Assembly: GCA_032158125.1 (NCBI GenBank)
Contig: JASKOT010000014.1
Coordinates: 372,001 to 436,000 of the forward strand
Direction of reading: 5' to 3'
DNA from: Papiliotrema nemorosa
Taxonomy: Eukaryota; Basidiomycota; Tremellomycetes; Tremellales; Rhynchogastremaceae
Length of the DNA: 64,000 nucleotides
This document shows positions 11,966 through 21,566 of this stretch, piece after piece (positions within the stretch are counted from its first letter, which is position 1; every line of letters begins with the position of its first letter). The position numbers and the translations under genes are program-made. The notes under the pieces are model-generated. The model was not told the origin of the DNA, made no database searches, and was given only the letters and a program-made list of their open reading frames with translations.

Positions 11966-13567
11966 CTATAAACGCGTTGCCTTGCTCAATCCTCTCTGCA
12001 GATGCCTCCAAGACTTGTCCGACATGGACAAGTCTCTCCCTGGAGTGGACCAATACCTCCCTTGGCCTTTGATATCCTTGTACACCTTGTCGAGCGTATC
12101 GTCCAATACCCGATACCCCTTGTAGAATGTATGGTCTGTCCATTTATGGTTCTTACAGGGTACTCTGCATTCCTCGTCCATTGGTTTGTAATCCTTGTAC
12201 AATTTCGGAGTACCCTTGACCAGCTCCAAACGACGCAGATGGAAGAAATCGTCGATCCCGTTTGTATAGGATCGGATGAGTATCCCGCTGATACGATGGG
12301 AACACCATTGTTTAGAGTCGCAAGTCGGTTCATGCCCCGCTACACTGAATTGCACAGTATGTAGGGAGGGACAATCCCGTAGCTGCTTGATAGTGGATGG
12401 GGCGATGAAATTGATTGGAGGAGGAGCTTTACCCCAGTCATTTTTCGATTTTGTAGCCCATTCGGCTGTCCGACAGGGGATCAACAACCTTTCAAGGTGT
12501 GGAGCTGCTGGTATATGGATGCTCTAGATATCAACAACGGTACCGCAACTGATTCGTGAGATACTGACCTCGAGATATGTCTCGGACTCCATCTCCACAC
12601 CTCCAGTCATCGACATGATGCTGAGATTCTCCCATCCTGTCCCATCAAAGAGGTTGCAGATAGCGTCAAAACTCCTCATATATCCCGGCATGCCTGTGGA
12701 GTTCCATTCGAACCGACGCAATCCACTATGCTCCCGGAGCGTCCTAAGGACATGCCCGTCTTTCTCTTCATCCTCAAAGTTGATGGAAGGGTTGACGGCA
12801 TCGAGGATGAGTGTATCGAGAGAGTCAGAATGCTTCAAGAGGGGTATGATGAAGAGGCGAGCGGAAGCGTCGATCAGCTCCAGTCGAAGGATCTGCAGAT
12901 TGGGTAGAGAATTCCACTCGCCCAAGGTATCTCCCGATTCGCCGCTCTGGCAGATCTGTCGAAGGCTTAAACTCCGAACGTGCGGGAAGAAGGACGCGAT
13001 CTTTCCAATCTCCGAGTTCCAATCGACTCCGATGGGTGCCGACAACAAAGTGACCCGTTCATATCGCGCACCTGCCGAATGAGCTTCCAGTAGATGGTAG
13101 AATTCCCTTGTGAGCTCTCGCTGGCCGACATGTCGATCAGCAAAGTCGACATCCAGACTATTCAGTGTTCTGCTGGTTCTGTGTAGGATATCCACCTGCG
13201 CATCGATCGTCTGTTCGTGGAGACCGAGAGTCAACCGCTTGATCATCTTCTCCCTGTCCGGAGCTCTCTCTATTGCGCTTAGGACTTCGGCTGGCTGGTC
13301 GACCGTTTCCAATAGACTACTGGATGGGTCGAAGGACTTGCCTCGTCCACCATACTCGTCCTCGCTAGATCCCTCATTCCCCGATACGAGGTCAATGTCA
13401 TTATCGATCTCATTATATGGCTGAACCTGGATATCCGCCCATATCTGCGCCTCGGCCGGGTATTGCAGCTGGCGACAGGTGATGGCTAAATTGTGACATT
13501 CCGAGGGGTCAATGTAGGATGCGATCCGAGTCAGTGTCTCGGTAGGTAGGTCGATCAGAGATGGCAT
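11966..13567 (-). CDS. F-box protein 2 of a tandem pair
   Basis: An F-box sits at the extreme N-terminus: LIDLPTETLTRIASYIDPSE, then CRQLQYPAEAQIWADI. After an acidic linker come irregular leucine-rich repeats (LNSLDVDF, VRSLSLRQI, LQILRLELID, LDTLILDAVN, LRRFEWNS, LHTVQFSV, LRRLELVKG), so it is likely the substrate receptor of an SCF ubiquitin ligase. One intron (after ETYLE, rejoining SIHIPAAPHLERLLIP near 12525) links the exons. The C-terminal ~60 residues are rich in Lys, Asp and Tyr. The reading frame stays open upstream to 13810, but those residues look non-coding, so I start at the ATG at 13567, directly before the F-box. The same domain plan and neighbouring position as F-box protein 1 suggest paralogues. 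Confidence 0.8.
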
Positions 13568-14027
13568 GGATGGAAAAAGGTGACGATGACTGGATCGAAC
13601 TGAATGACCTCGTCGGCGGCAATTCCAACGGAACGACCTTCGGCAAATCTTCTTTGACGATGATCCGATCTCTGTTTTCTGGTCGTGACTCCGGACTATA
13701 CATGATGATGCAGACCTTATCGGAGCGAGCTGGATACAAAAACCAATCGATTGTATGCGGCCTTCGGCGGATTTGTCAGTGCTGCCATTGCACGCTCCCA
13801 AACTCCACAAAGTCTTGCCACGCCATGATCACTCGTCTCCAGAAGCAGGAGAGCAGGAACACAAGGACCGAAAGACAAAGGGGAGACCAGTCGGACATGC
13901 AAGCCGCCCGCCTTCTATCAATACTCGTGATGCATCACTGGAACACCTCGCCAAAGTATCAAATTCACCGCATCAGATTGGATGTCCATTGGTCTCCGCG
14001 ACGTGGATCGATCACTTGCCCTTGTTG
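13568..14027. other. Intergenic region with ambiguous plus-strand ORF
   Basis: Upstream region of F-box gene 2. A plus-strand ORF of 134 codons (13755-14159) crosses it and overlaps, antisense, the exon of the small acidic gene. It has no signal peptide, domain or codon pattern that convinces me. Nothing else is visible. Confidence 0.35.
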
Positions 14028-14465
14028 TCATCCTCCCTGGAGTCTTCCGCCCCAACGGTGATAAACTTTGACCCCCTCGACTATATGGCCGCCCAGAAAC
14101 CTCTCGGAGTCAGAATCTTCTTCCATCGAGTGGGGAGGCACAAAGGGTTCTTCTTCTGAAAAGCTCGGAAACAAGTCAGGTCCCGGTGGAGGGCTCGAGT
14201 GTCGAGCTGTCTGACAGTGAGTGACTGTAGACAAGAATCAGACATGCTTCCGCAATATTGATCAAACCCGTGATCCCTGTGAGTACCGGCTCACCTGAGG
14301 GATCGAGTCACTGTTCGATGGTTCGCCTGCATCCGGAGTGGCTTCATTGTTGTACCCTGACCCTGTGGTCCAGGTAGGCGCATTAGTATTGGTCTTGTCG
14401 GTCGTCTCGGTTGTGACGGGTCCGCCAACGGATGAACCAGCACCGACTACAGATTCCGAAGGCAT
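14028..14465 (-). CDS. Small acidic Ser/Thr/Pro-rich protein, unknown
   Basis: Not a family I recognise. Exon 1 (14465 to ~14295) encodes a Thr/Asn/Gly-rich stretch starting MPSESVVGAGSSVGG and ending NSDSIPQ. A GTGAGC donor follows, then an intron ending CTGTCAG at ~14215. Exon 2 is acidic and Pro-rich (SSPPPGPDLFPSFSEEEPF, HSMEEDSDSERFLGGHIVEG) and stops at 14028. About 125 residues, probably disordered. The ATG at 14465 is the first in frame, but the frame stays open a little upstream (to a CAG that could be a splice acceptor), so a 5' exon may be missing. The hydrophobic ORF just upstream (14470-14613) could be that exon in another frame, or an upstream ORF. Confidence 0.4.
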
Positions 14466-14469
14466 GTTG

Positions 14470-14613
14470 CTAGAAGATATATTTGGCTGCGTGTGCAAAG
14501 TGGGCCAATAAGGTGATCAAGAGAAAATCTGAGCTGGCGAACGCGATCAGTCTTGTAATACTGTAGCTTGTAATAGCCGCTAGAAGGACGAAAGGCTCAT
14601 ACGAGTAATTCAT
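14470..14613 (-). CDS. Short hydrophobic ORF (47 codons), candidate membrane peptide or uORF
   Basis: ATG at 14613, TAG at 14470-14472. The peptide is strongly hydrophobic (FVLLAAITSYSITRLIAFA and FLLITLLAHFAHAAKYIF), enough for one or two membrane helices. Its stop lies 4 bases before the start codon of the small acidic gene on the same strand. It may be a 5' exon of that gene joined by an intron I cannot place, an upstream ORF, or chance. Confidence 0.25.
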   Translation of the reverse strand: MNYSYEPFVLLAAITSYSITRLIAFASSDFLLITLLAHFAHAAKYIF

Positions 14614-15137
14614 TGCGAATCTAAGACTTCAAGAGATGTCTGATATCCTTTTCCATCAGAGTATATTTTGTACCATCTGTCCTAATCATACCTCTGACAA
14701 GGCGCTAAAACAATAGTATCCAGCTTCTCAACGGGGCCAGAGAAGAGCTTGCTCGCGTCTTGCTTTCTCTACAAGGCAAGAAGTGCCGCAGCAGTGTTCT
14801 ACCCTAGACTCTCAATGTTGATTGACTCTCCGAGTGATCTCATCCCTGCTACATCCCCTTCAGTCGCCGACATCGTGTTCATTCCATGCATCTATCCTCG
14901 ATGGGTTGTGGGACCCTCTTGATCAAGACATGACCGAGGATTCTGGTGCAATCTAAAAATAGCCACTGATCGGCGTCCGAGTGGGATTGATAGCCGAAGA
15001 TAACAAGAGTATGGCCGATCGCACCCCCGACCCCCTTCATGTATAAAGCAGCTTCAATACCTCATGATACTACACGCTTCATCCACCTCTGAACAGTACA
15101 AGGTATCTACCACTCTCAAGACAGCAACACTCACTCG
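14614..15137. promoter_or_regulatory. Upstream region of the NmrA-type gene
   Basis: 524 bp without a gene. It holds a clear TATA box and a C-rich stretch near 15022-15037 that contains CCCCT, the core of the fungal stress-response element. I see no ORF of note. Confidence 0.45.
15042..15047 (+). promoter_or_regulatory. TATA box of the NmrA-type oxidoreductase gene
   Basis: A perfect TATAAA, 91 bp before the ATG at 15138 and just after a C-rich block with CCCCT. TATA boxes are typical of inducible rather than housekeeping fungal genes. Confidence 0.55.
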
Positions 15138-16019
15138 ATGTCAATCGCCATCACTGGTTCCACTGGAGGATACGGCTCTCGCGTGATCCAAACCCTCTCC
15201 ACCCTCGTCTCCCCTTCATCCATCATAGCCCTCACTCGTGACACCTCGTCCCCTAAAGCCCGCCTCCTTCCCAAGGGGGTCACGCTCCGCCAAGCAGATT
15301 TCAGAGACGGCGCATCTTTGCAAGCAGGGTTCAAAGACGCCAAGATCGCACTGATCGTTTCCCTCGATTCGGTAGGCGAAGAAGCCCGAAAACTCACGTA
15401 TGGAGCTATCGACACGGCCGTCTCAGCGGGAGTCGACAAGATTTTTTACACTTCCCATCAGGCTTCTTCTCCCTCTTCTCACTTTGCTCCAGCAAGGGAC
15501 CACTATGCGATCGAACAGTACCTTGAGGAAAAGGCAGCACGGGGCGGTGTGGAATTTACAAGTCTGCGGAATGGGTTTTATATGAAATCGCTCAAAGCTA
15601 TGATTCCCGGAGTAGAGCACTCTTTGGAGATTCATAAACCGGCCGATGGGAAAATCACCTGGACGCACCACGACGATCTCGCCGATGCTGCTGCGTTGTT
15701 ACTCTCCAGAGAGGCTGATACACCCGCACCGAAATATGTCACGCTCGTCAACCCTCATCCGGTGGACATGGCGCAGCTGGCAAAGACACTCTCGGGAGTG
15801 TTGAATAAAGAGGTGAAGCGGACTGTACAGGACGATCAAGAGTTTGTGGATACTACTGTAAAGTATGGAGTGCCGAAATTCATGGCGGAGATGTTTTTGG
15901 GGATGTTTCACGAAGCAAAGGCTGGAGGGTTTCTCTCGGACGATCAGGCGTTGGAGGATATACTTGGCAGGAAGCCCATTGGACTGGAGGAGTATTTCAA
16001 AAGGGAGTTCCAGGCATAG
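15138..16019 (+). CDS. NmrA-like NAD(P)-binding oxidoreductase (QorB/SDR-atypical type)
   Basis: A single uninterrupted exon of 293 residues. It opens MSIAITGSTGGYGSRVIQTL, a Rossmann dinucleotide-binding motif (GxTGxxG) of atypical short-chain dehydrogenases, followed by IIALTRDTSSPKARLLPKG (NADP-type Arg after strand 2), VTLRQADFRDGASLQAGF, VDKIFYTSHQ, FTSLRNGFYMKSL and ITWTHHDDLADAAALLLS. This is the pattern of the NmrA/QorB branch: NAD(P)H-dependent quinone reductases or redox-sensing regulators. The catalytic Tyr-Lys pair of classical SDRs is not obvious. Lack of introns in an intron-rich neighbourhood, plus a TATA promoter, suggests an inducible, possibly acquired gene. The substrate cannot be told from sequence. 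Confidence 0.85.
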   Translation: MSIAITGSTGGYGSRVIQTLSTLVSPSSIIALTRDTSSPKARLLPKGVTLRQADFRDGASLQAGFKDAKIALIVSLDSVGEEARKLTYGAIDTAVSAGVDKIFYTSHQASSPSSHFAPARDHYAIEQYLEEKAARGGVEFTSLRNGFYMKSLKAMIPGVEHSLEIHKPADGKITWTHHDDLADAAALLLSREADTPAPKYVTLVNPHPVDMAQLAKTLSGVLNKEVKRTVQDDQEFVDTTVKYGVPKFMAEMFLGMFHEAKAGGFLSDDQALEDILGRKPIGLEEYFKREFQA

Positions 16020-16115
16020 ATGCTGGACTAACGTCTCTGATCATGCGGATATGTAGTGATGCATACGTGATAGCGTGATGCGAGGGATAGTCGAAAGATG
16101 AAAGCCAGTTTTACG

Positions 16116-19071
16116 TTAACGACCCCAAGCGCCTCCGCACCCACAAGAGCTCCTTTGCAGCTCTTTCCACTGATCCCACACACTCGGCCCGACAGGTCGT
16201 ACAGGCAGATTCCAACAGATTGTGTGACCCTGGCATCGGTCACACTTTGACCCCATCGGTTGAGGTAGCGGCTTGAACGTCAATCTATCGTACAACTGCG
16301 ATTCATTCCTCTCCACCAAGAACAACGATGATGGGTCCGGCAGAGAGCTTAGGATCTTGCCCAGGTCTTCGCTAGACGTTGATAGTTTGAGATGCAAAAA
16401 CGAATCGATTTCGTCCTCCTTGGAGGTGTATGATGTGGATTGAAGAGCGACTAGAGCTTTGCCCCAAAGCGCTATATCGATCCCTTGTCTCGAGGCCATT
16501 CCCCGAACTCGGTCCTTGGCCTGCATGGTCGCCGTGTTATCGCGAATTTGAGATTGACCCCCGATAAGGGTCGCGGGGGGCAGAATGGGGCGTTTGACAT
16601 TGAGGACAAAGGTAACAAATGACCTGATCTGGGCCAAGAGCCTCAAAATTGTTGCACGCGATATGGGATTCACCAGATGGATGAGCCGGAGTGGGGCTTC
16701 TGATTAGCAAGGACCAAGTCGTGCGTATAACATAAACCTACGAGGCTGTTCGAGGGATCCCCAGTCCATTTTTGCTTTCTCGTTGACTGCATCCCGGAAC
16801 GTTCGGGCAAGCGTTGCAAATACCCACTCGACGGGAGGAATGAGATCCCAGATGGTGTCTGACATTCAACATGTGGCCCGAGAGAATGGCTCAAAACGCA
16901 CCAAGATCGAAAATGATATCGCCACTTTTTGCAGTTGCAGCTGCCGTCAAGATCCGACTGACCTCTGACAGCTTGAGCATCTCGACTCCGATTTCGCGTC
17001 GGGCGTCATCGTACAAGCTACATATGAGTCATTGATCCTCGTGGATGGGCAAGAGCATACCCAAAGAGCGCGATCTGGACTTTTGCAACCTCGAGTGCGG
17101 CGTCTACACCCTTATCTAATGACAGTAGGGCATAAGTCTCCTTAAGGAGCGATTGTGCTAGTTCTATAGGCGTCAATTTTGATGTGCGTTGGGATTTTTT
17201 CGAACTCACTCTCGAGTTCCGCCTTCTTGAAATACCCTGCAGCCGCCTGGATCAATGCCGCCCAGCTGCGGTCTTGCTTGATAGATAAATGGATCGTACG
17301 AGCAGCTTGTTTCGCCACGATATCCGCCAGATCTGGGCTATTCAACGGCAGTATCGGTTCTGAACGTCAGACAATTGCACTCCGATCTCTACAAGGAGGC
17401 CTAGACGACCTGCAAGAATCCGAGATGGTAGGAGAGCTTCCGAGGTTCAAAACTCACCCAACAAACATGACCTGGCCACGAGCGTCGAGCCGTGTGACCC
17501 AGCAAGACAGATCAGTCCCAAGCCGTCTTGCTCGACCTCTGGCGAGAGGGCAATCCTCAAACGTGTAGCGACATCACCAAGCACGAGTTCTTCTCGCGTG
17601 ATAGCGGTCCATGCTGTTTGAACAGTAGGATTGCCACTTTCTGATAACAATGACAGATGAGCCAGCATCACTCCTTGCGGAGCCGAGAGCAGGGCGATAA
17701 CCGTGTCGAAAGGCGCAAAGCAAGTGAGAGGTACCATGTCGAGAATCGCGTATCCAGCTGGCGAGATGGTATTCGTCGACACACCTGGCAGGGTATGCTG
17801 CAAGTCAGCTCCTACAGCCTCGGAACAAAAGAGCTCACCCAATCCCACAAGGTGGGCGACTCAGACTGTCCACTGATCTCGCTGAACCCATCGGCCAAAA
17901 CTACCGCTCGTCGTTCAAAGCCGACTTGGTCCATCCGGGTCCGAATTGACTGGTTTTCGAGGTCTAAGCGTCAGCCTTCGAGACTATACTCCACAAGGCT
18001 AAGCTTACTCTCTTGAGAGATGAGGACCATCTTGACGCCCTCCTTGGTCCGCGTATTTCCGTCTTTCGCATCGTTGCGGACATCCGTCGATGACAAGAAG
18101 ATCACAGATCTCAACACTGCCGATTCGACCATCCCATCCCTCTCTATACGATGCACGGCGGGCATTGGTGTACTTTGCACATCTGAAAATCAGCTGCAGT
18201 CATACGTTTTGGACGCATATGTCGCTTACACCAACGCAAAGTGTCGTCAATGCCAATATCAATCCTGACCACTTCGACCTCGCCGGCACATTCTACAGCG
18301 GCCCATAAGCCTTCATCACCGGGCGCGATGCCCACCCATCCCTTGTCCGCCTTTTCATGCGACGCGTTGATGGTAGTCGACTCTCCAGATCTCACGTACG
18401 CCCTCGTACACAAGGGGGCCCGAAGGACACTCATCTGATGATCGTTTCCATCTGTCCTGCCTGGGATTCTCTGCGGAAAGACGAACAATAGAGCGTCAGG
18501 AAGGAGTACAGCCATAGCTGGACCTTTTGACGAGTCGTATCCTGGTGGAGAGAGGGGTCCGCTCGGCGCGCTGAGGGTGTTGTCCTTGAGGTGCAGTCGA
18601 GGTGGGTAGAGGTGGATGATATCCAGCGGAGTTGTGGGCAAGACAAGGGTAGACAGAGGTACAGCGGTTGTTGGCGTAGTAAAGGGCGACAAAATTGTCT
18701 CGGGGTATATGGCGAGTGTACCGCCGTCGCCCTGAGGTAGAGGATGGAATAGAGTGATCCATTCGCCAGTGGGCGATATGCTAATCTCCCTTGGGGGTGA
18801 CAAGCCCGTAGGGGTGGGGACCAGCCTAGGTTTCGAGTGCGGATAGAGCGAAGATACAACATGGCCATTATGCGGCGGAGGCGCCGGAAAAATGAGATTA
18901 CCAGATGTAGGATGGACCGCGACTGTCGAGCTGGGAGGTCAGAGACAATAACAAGACTGAACCTTACAGGTTGTTCAGAGGTCCCGCTTGGGCTGCGAGC
19001 CGCTTCATCCTTCTTCTCCCTTGAGAAGAGGTCTCTCCCAACGTATCGGGAGCCTCGACAGTAAGCGCCAT
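16116..19071 (-). CDS. MED16: Mediator of RNA polymerase II transcription subunit 16
   Basis: A tail-module subunit of the Mediator coactivator (yeast Sin4), linking activators to RNA polymerase II in the nucleus. The N-terminal half is a WD40-like propeller (LTVAVHPTSGNLIFPAPP, ISISPTGEWITLFHPLPQ, MAVLLPDALLFVFPQRIPG, WVGIAPGDEGLWAAVEC, FLSSTDVRNDAKDG). The C-terminal half is helical (ATILRLLAQIRSFVTFVLNV, SKEDEIDSFLHL) and ends in the family's zinc-binding signature, KCDRCQGHT then SVWDQWKELQRSSCGCGGAW. That CxxC...CxCGG-W pattern is diagnostic of Med16. About ten introns. The start at 19071 (MALTVEAPDTLGE) is the first ATG; exon 1 joins QAGPLNN to LTVAVHPTSG. It is divergent from CKS1 (316 bp). 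Confidence 0.85.
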
Positions 19072-19387
19072 GATCTCGAAGAAGCTGCTGCTTGTCGGAG
19101 TATGGCCTCGAGTATAGCAACCAGTTGGGTGCATCATTATCCCTTCCGTCGGCGATCCCCGCCGCTCTCACTCGGGATGATTTTTGATCCCGCTTTCTTC
19201 CGATTTTGCCACCCACGGGACACGCGCAGACGCGCAAGTCATTTTGGTCGCGTCGTGCTCTATAATTTCATTTCAGACTACCATACATCTTTCGACCCAT
19301 CTTGATAGTCGACTGATCTCCGAGGTCATAGCAGCAGAACAGCGCTAGTAAGGACATAAATAACGGATATTATCGCATCGACACAAG
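19072..19387. promoter_or_regulatory. Divergent promoter MED16 / CKS1
   Basis: 316 bp between outward-facing starts. Two ACGCG cores lie close together at 19222-19226 and 19230-19234. ACGCG is the core of the MCB element bound by fungal G1/S factors, which would suit the cell-cycle gene CKS1. This is a weak inference, since the core is short. Confidence 0.35.
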
Positions 19388-19956
19388 ATGCCAGCGAAAG
19401 GAGCGAGCACATTAGAGGAGTTGTCGGAGAGGTGAGCGCAGAGACGTATCCCGCTGATTTTGATAGGATCATATACTCGGATAGATGTACGTTGAAGCGT
19501 CAAGAATGCTCGAATAGAAATATTATGGTGCAAACTCCTGATGATACAGATTCAGATGACAATTTCGAATACCGACATGTCATTCTCCCTAAACAAATGT
19601 TAAAGCTCATTCCTAAATCGCAAGTCCAGCTCAGCTATTGGAACATCCCAGCTGACTCGACAGATATTTCTCACCTGACGACTCGGGGCTCTTGAGAATA
19701 TTGGAAGAGAACGAATGGAGGGGTATCGGTATAACGCAATCTCTTGGGTGGGAGCATTTCGAAGTTCACGGTGAGTCCCCTTGCCTGGGACGAGGGACGA
19801 ACACTGACATGCAGCACCGGAACCACACATCTGTAAGTTTATCATAGGAGATGAAGATGCAGCTGACACCTCCAAGTGCTTTTCAGGCGCCCACTGGTTA
19901 GTCTGAGAAGGTGATACGTTTACGCCGAAGCTGACTCGTAGCCCACGAAGAAATAA
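19388..19956 (+). CDS. CKS1: Cyclin-dependent kinase regulatory subunit Cks1
   Basis: A small adaptor that binds Cdk1 and phosphorylated substrates and drives multisite phosphorylation and G1/S and mitotic control. Seven exons: 19388-19431, 19467-19486, 19550-19619, 19664-19770, 19815-19832, 19877-19896 and 19942-19956, totalling 294 nt (97 residues). The joined protein shows [60 protein letters not shown]: the whole Cks fold with the HxPEPHILLFRRP hinge used for strand exchange. Intron 3 begins GCAAGT, a GC-AG intron; intron 1 is only 35 nt; exon 5 is an 18-nt microexon. The last intron (GTTAGT...CTGACTCGTAG, 45 nt) is inferred; if retained, translation ends at 19914 (PLVSLRR instead of PLPTKK). 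Identity is certain, the C-terminal few residues are not. Confidence 0.93.
19620..19663 (+). other. CKS1: GC-AG intron in CKS1
   Basis: 44 nt starting GCAAGTCC and ending GACTCGACAG, with CTGAC as a likely branch site. Removing it joins IPKS to [10 protein letters not shown], exactly the Cks1 consensus; no GT donor nearby keeps the frame. Confidence 0.85.
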
Positions 19957-20443
19957 ACAGAAAATGGACTCGCAGAGTCGTGTGACGGGATTGGACGATC
20001 TTGGAAGTGTCATATCAAGTGTAAAATAGGGATTATGGATTGACGGAGTACAAGAATGATCTGCCTGCTGTTGTTTGCAGATGGAGGATGGCGGTCAGTC
20101 AAGAGATGAAATGAGCGGACTATCTGAGGAATTGAGAAACCATGCAACGCTTCAAAATTGTGATCACTGCTCAAATCAGATCCTGAAGAGTTCGTCGGTT
20201 CACGCATGACCTGACACGTTGACCGAAGACGAGTGTGAATGCGGGTGGGACGGTGGTTTCATGAAAACCTGATCAGTCTCCCAATGACAGCTGTCACTAT
20301 CACGTCGCGCAAGTCAGCAGATTCTGAGCGACCGCCGCGCCAGACGCCATAACTCTGCCCCAAGTCGCTCAAGCGAGCCGAAGCCCACATAAAGGAGTAA
20401 ATCCATGCATGCTCCAAAAAAGGTAGATACACAGACCCAACGT
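19957..20443. other. Convergent intergenic region CKS1 / RPP2
   Basis: 487 bp holding the 3' ends of CKS1 and RPP2. Only short unconvincing ORFs occur, and I see nothing further. Confidence 0.4.
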
Positions 20444-20935
20444 TTAGTCGAAAAGACCGAAGCCCTGATACGTCAGCCATCTTGCATCCTGTACAAGCAA
20501 GATCAACACCCACCATGTCGTCGTCGGACTCCTCCTTGGCCTCCTCCTTCTTCTCCTCAACGGCAGGGGCGGCGTCACCACCGGCAGCGGCACCACCAGC
20601 AGCAGCGGCACCACCGGCAGAGACGGCTCCTCCAGATGGGACGGAAGCGAGCTTGGTAGAACCCTCAGCGATGAGCTGCAAGTCAGTACGGCTCTTGCGA
20701 CATGTGATGTCTGGGTAAAAGTCCGATGTCGGTACTCAAGGCCAAGGTGAAATGTGTGTAAGGATATGAAACGCACCTCGTTGATGTCCTTGCCCTCGAG
20801 CTCAGCAATGAGCTTGTCGAGTCGCTCTTCCTCGGCGTCGATACCGACGGTACCGAGGAGCTCCTTGACGTCGGCAGCGGATGGAGAGGCGTTTCCACCG
20901 GTCTGGAGGAGGAGGTAGGCGGCTAAGTGCTTCAT
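20444..20935 (-). CDS. RPP2: 60S acidic ribosomal protein P2
   Basis: Stalk protein of the large ribosomal subunit; P1/P2 dimers recruit elongation factors and activate their GTPase. The protein reads [20 protein letters not shown], then [30 protein letters not shown], an Ala/Gly-rich hinge ([19 protein letters not shown]), an acidic stretch, and ends SDDDMGFGLFD, the P-protein C-terminal tag contacted by factors and by trichosanthin-type toxins. Two introns: one after GKDINE, one inside the tag (SDDDM / GFGLFD, with a GTGGGT donor). About 110 residues, normal for P2. The ATG at 20935 directly follows CATCCAG, so an intron may end immediately before the start codon. The region upstream to about 21300 looks like a C/T-rich spliced leader. 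Confidence 0.95.
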   Translation of the reverse strand: MKHLAAYLLLQTGGNASPSAADVKELLGTVGIDAEEERLDKLIAELEGKDINEVRFISLHTFHLGLEYRHRTFTQTSHVARAVLTCSSSLRVLPSSLPSHLEEPSLPVVPLLLVVPLPVVTPPLPLRRRRRRPRRSPTTTWWVLILLVQDARWLTYQGFGLFD

Positions 20936-21566
20936 CTGGATGTCGTAATCAGTTTGTTGCAAGCAAAGACGGATGACCAAGGTGAGACGATCGATCAAGA
21001 TGAGGCGAGCAATCAGCGAGTGTGTGTAGATGCGAGTATATAGTGGACGAGCAGGAAGGATCGAGGTCAGCTATAAATCCTGCATCTTGAGCAAATTGTA
21101 ACGCACAGTGGATGAGTTTTGTTTTTGGCGACGTAAACCGATTTAAGCTCGAGGAGGTAGAGCAGGAATACGCTTATAAGCCTGTCTCTGTCAGCGTCGA
21201 CTCTTGACTTGAGGTATTGTTGTACTGACCTGGTTGAGGATAGAGAAGAGAAGATGGTCGACGTTGAGAACGACCAAGAGAGAGAGGCCGAGGGGAGAGA
21301 GGGGTGCCACGAGGGGAGAGCGAAGATGGGTGGCGAATGTCGCCGATTCCTTATCGCCGATAGGGCACTTCGCCTTTCGGCGTTAAGGAAAGGATGTTGC
21401 CACCGGTGGTCGCCACCCGTCATGGTTTGATTCCGCTCATGTCCCGTCGGAAGCCATTGCATATTGACGTTTCAGATTTCAGAGGTGTTTGAGGTCAGAA
21501 CGACTTTGGCTCAAGACTATCAGTCTTTTCATCATGCACTATGGTACCAGTTCTACACAACAATTC
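20936..21566 (-). promoter_or_regulatory. RPP2 leader and promoter region
   Basis: 631 bp between RPP2 and the 3' end of the next minus-strand gene. On the RPP2-sense strand there is a C/T-rich leader (~21230-21320) and a probable leader intron at 21188-21229 (donor GTCAGT, end GCTGACAG, 42 nt). Further upstream lie a perfect 10-bp palindrome CCACCGGTGG at 21400-21409 and two copies of TCGCCGAT (plus strand) at 21340-21347 and 21354-21361. These are candidates for ribosomal-protein promoter elements; no factor can be named. Confidence 0.4.

Noticed and set aside
13755..14159. 134-codon plus-strand ORF
   Set aside because: No domain or signal peptide, and it overlaps antisense to a better supported exon of the small acidic gene; low-complexity content can leave both strands open.
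18431..19237. 268-codon minus-strand ORF rich in Arg/Ser
   Set aside because: It lies across MED16 exons in the wrong frame, and the true frame gives the conserved WD-like sequence.
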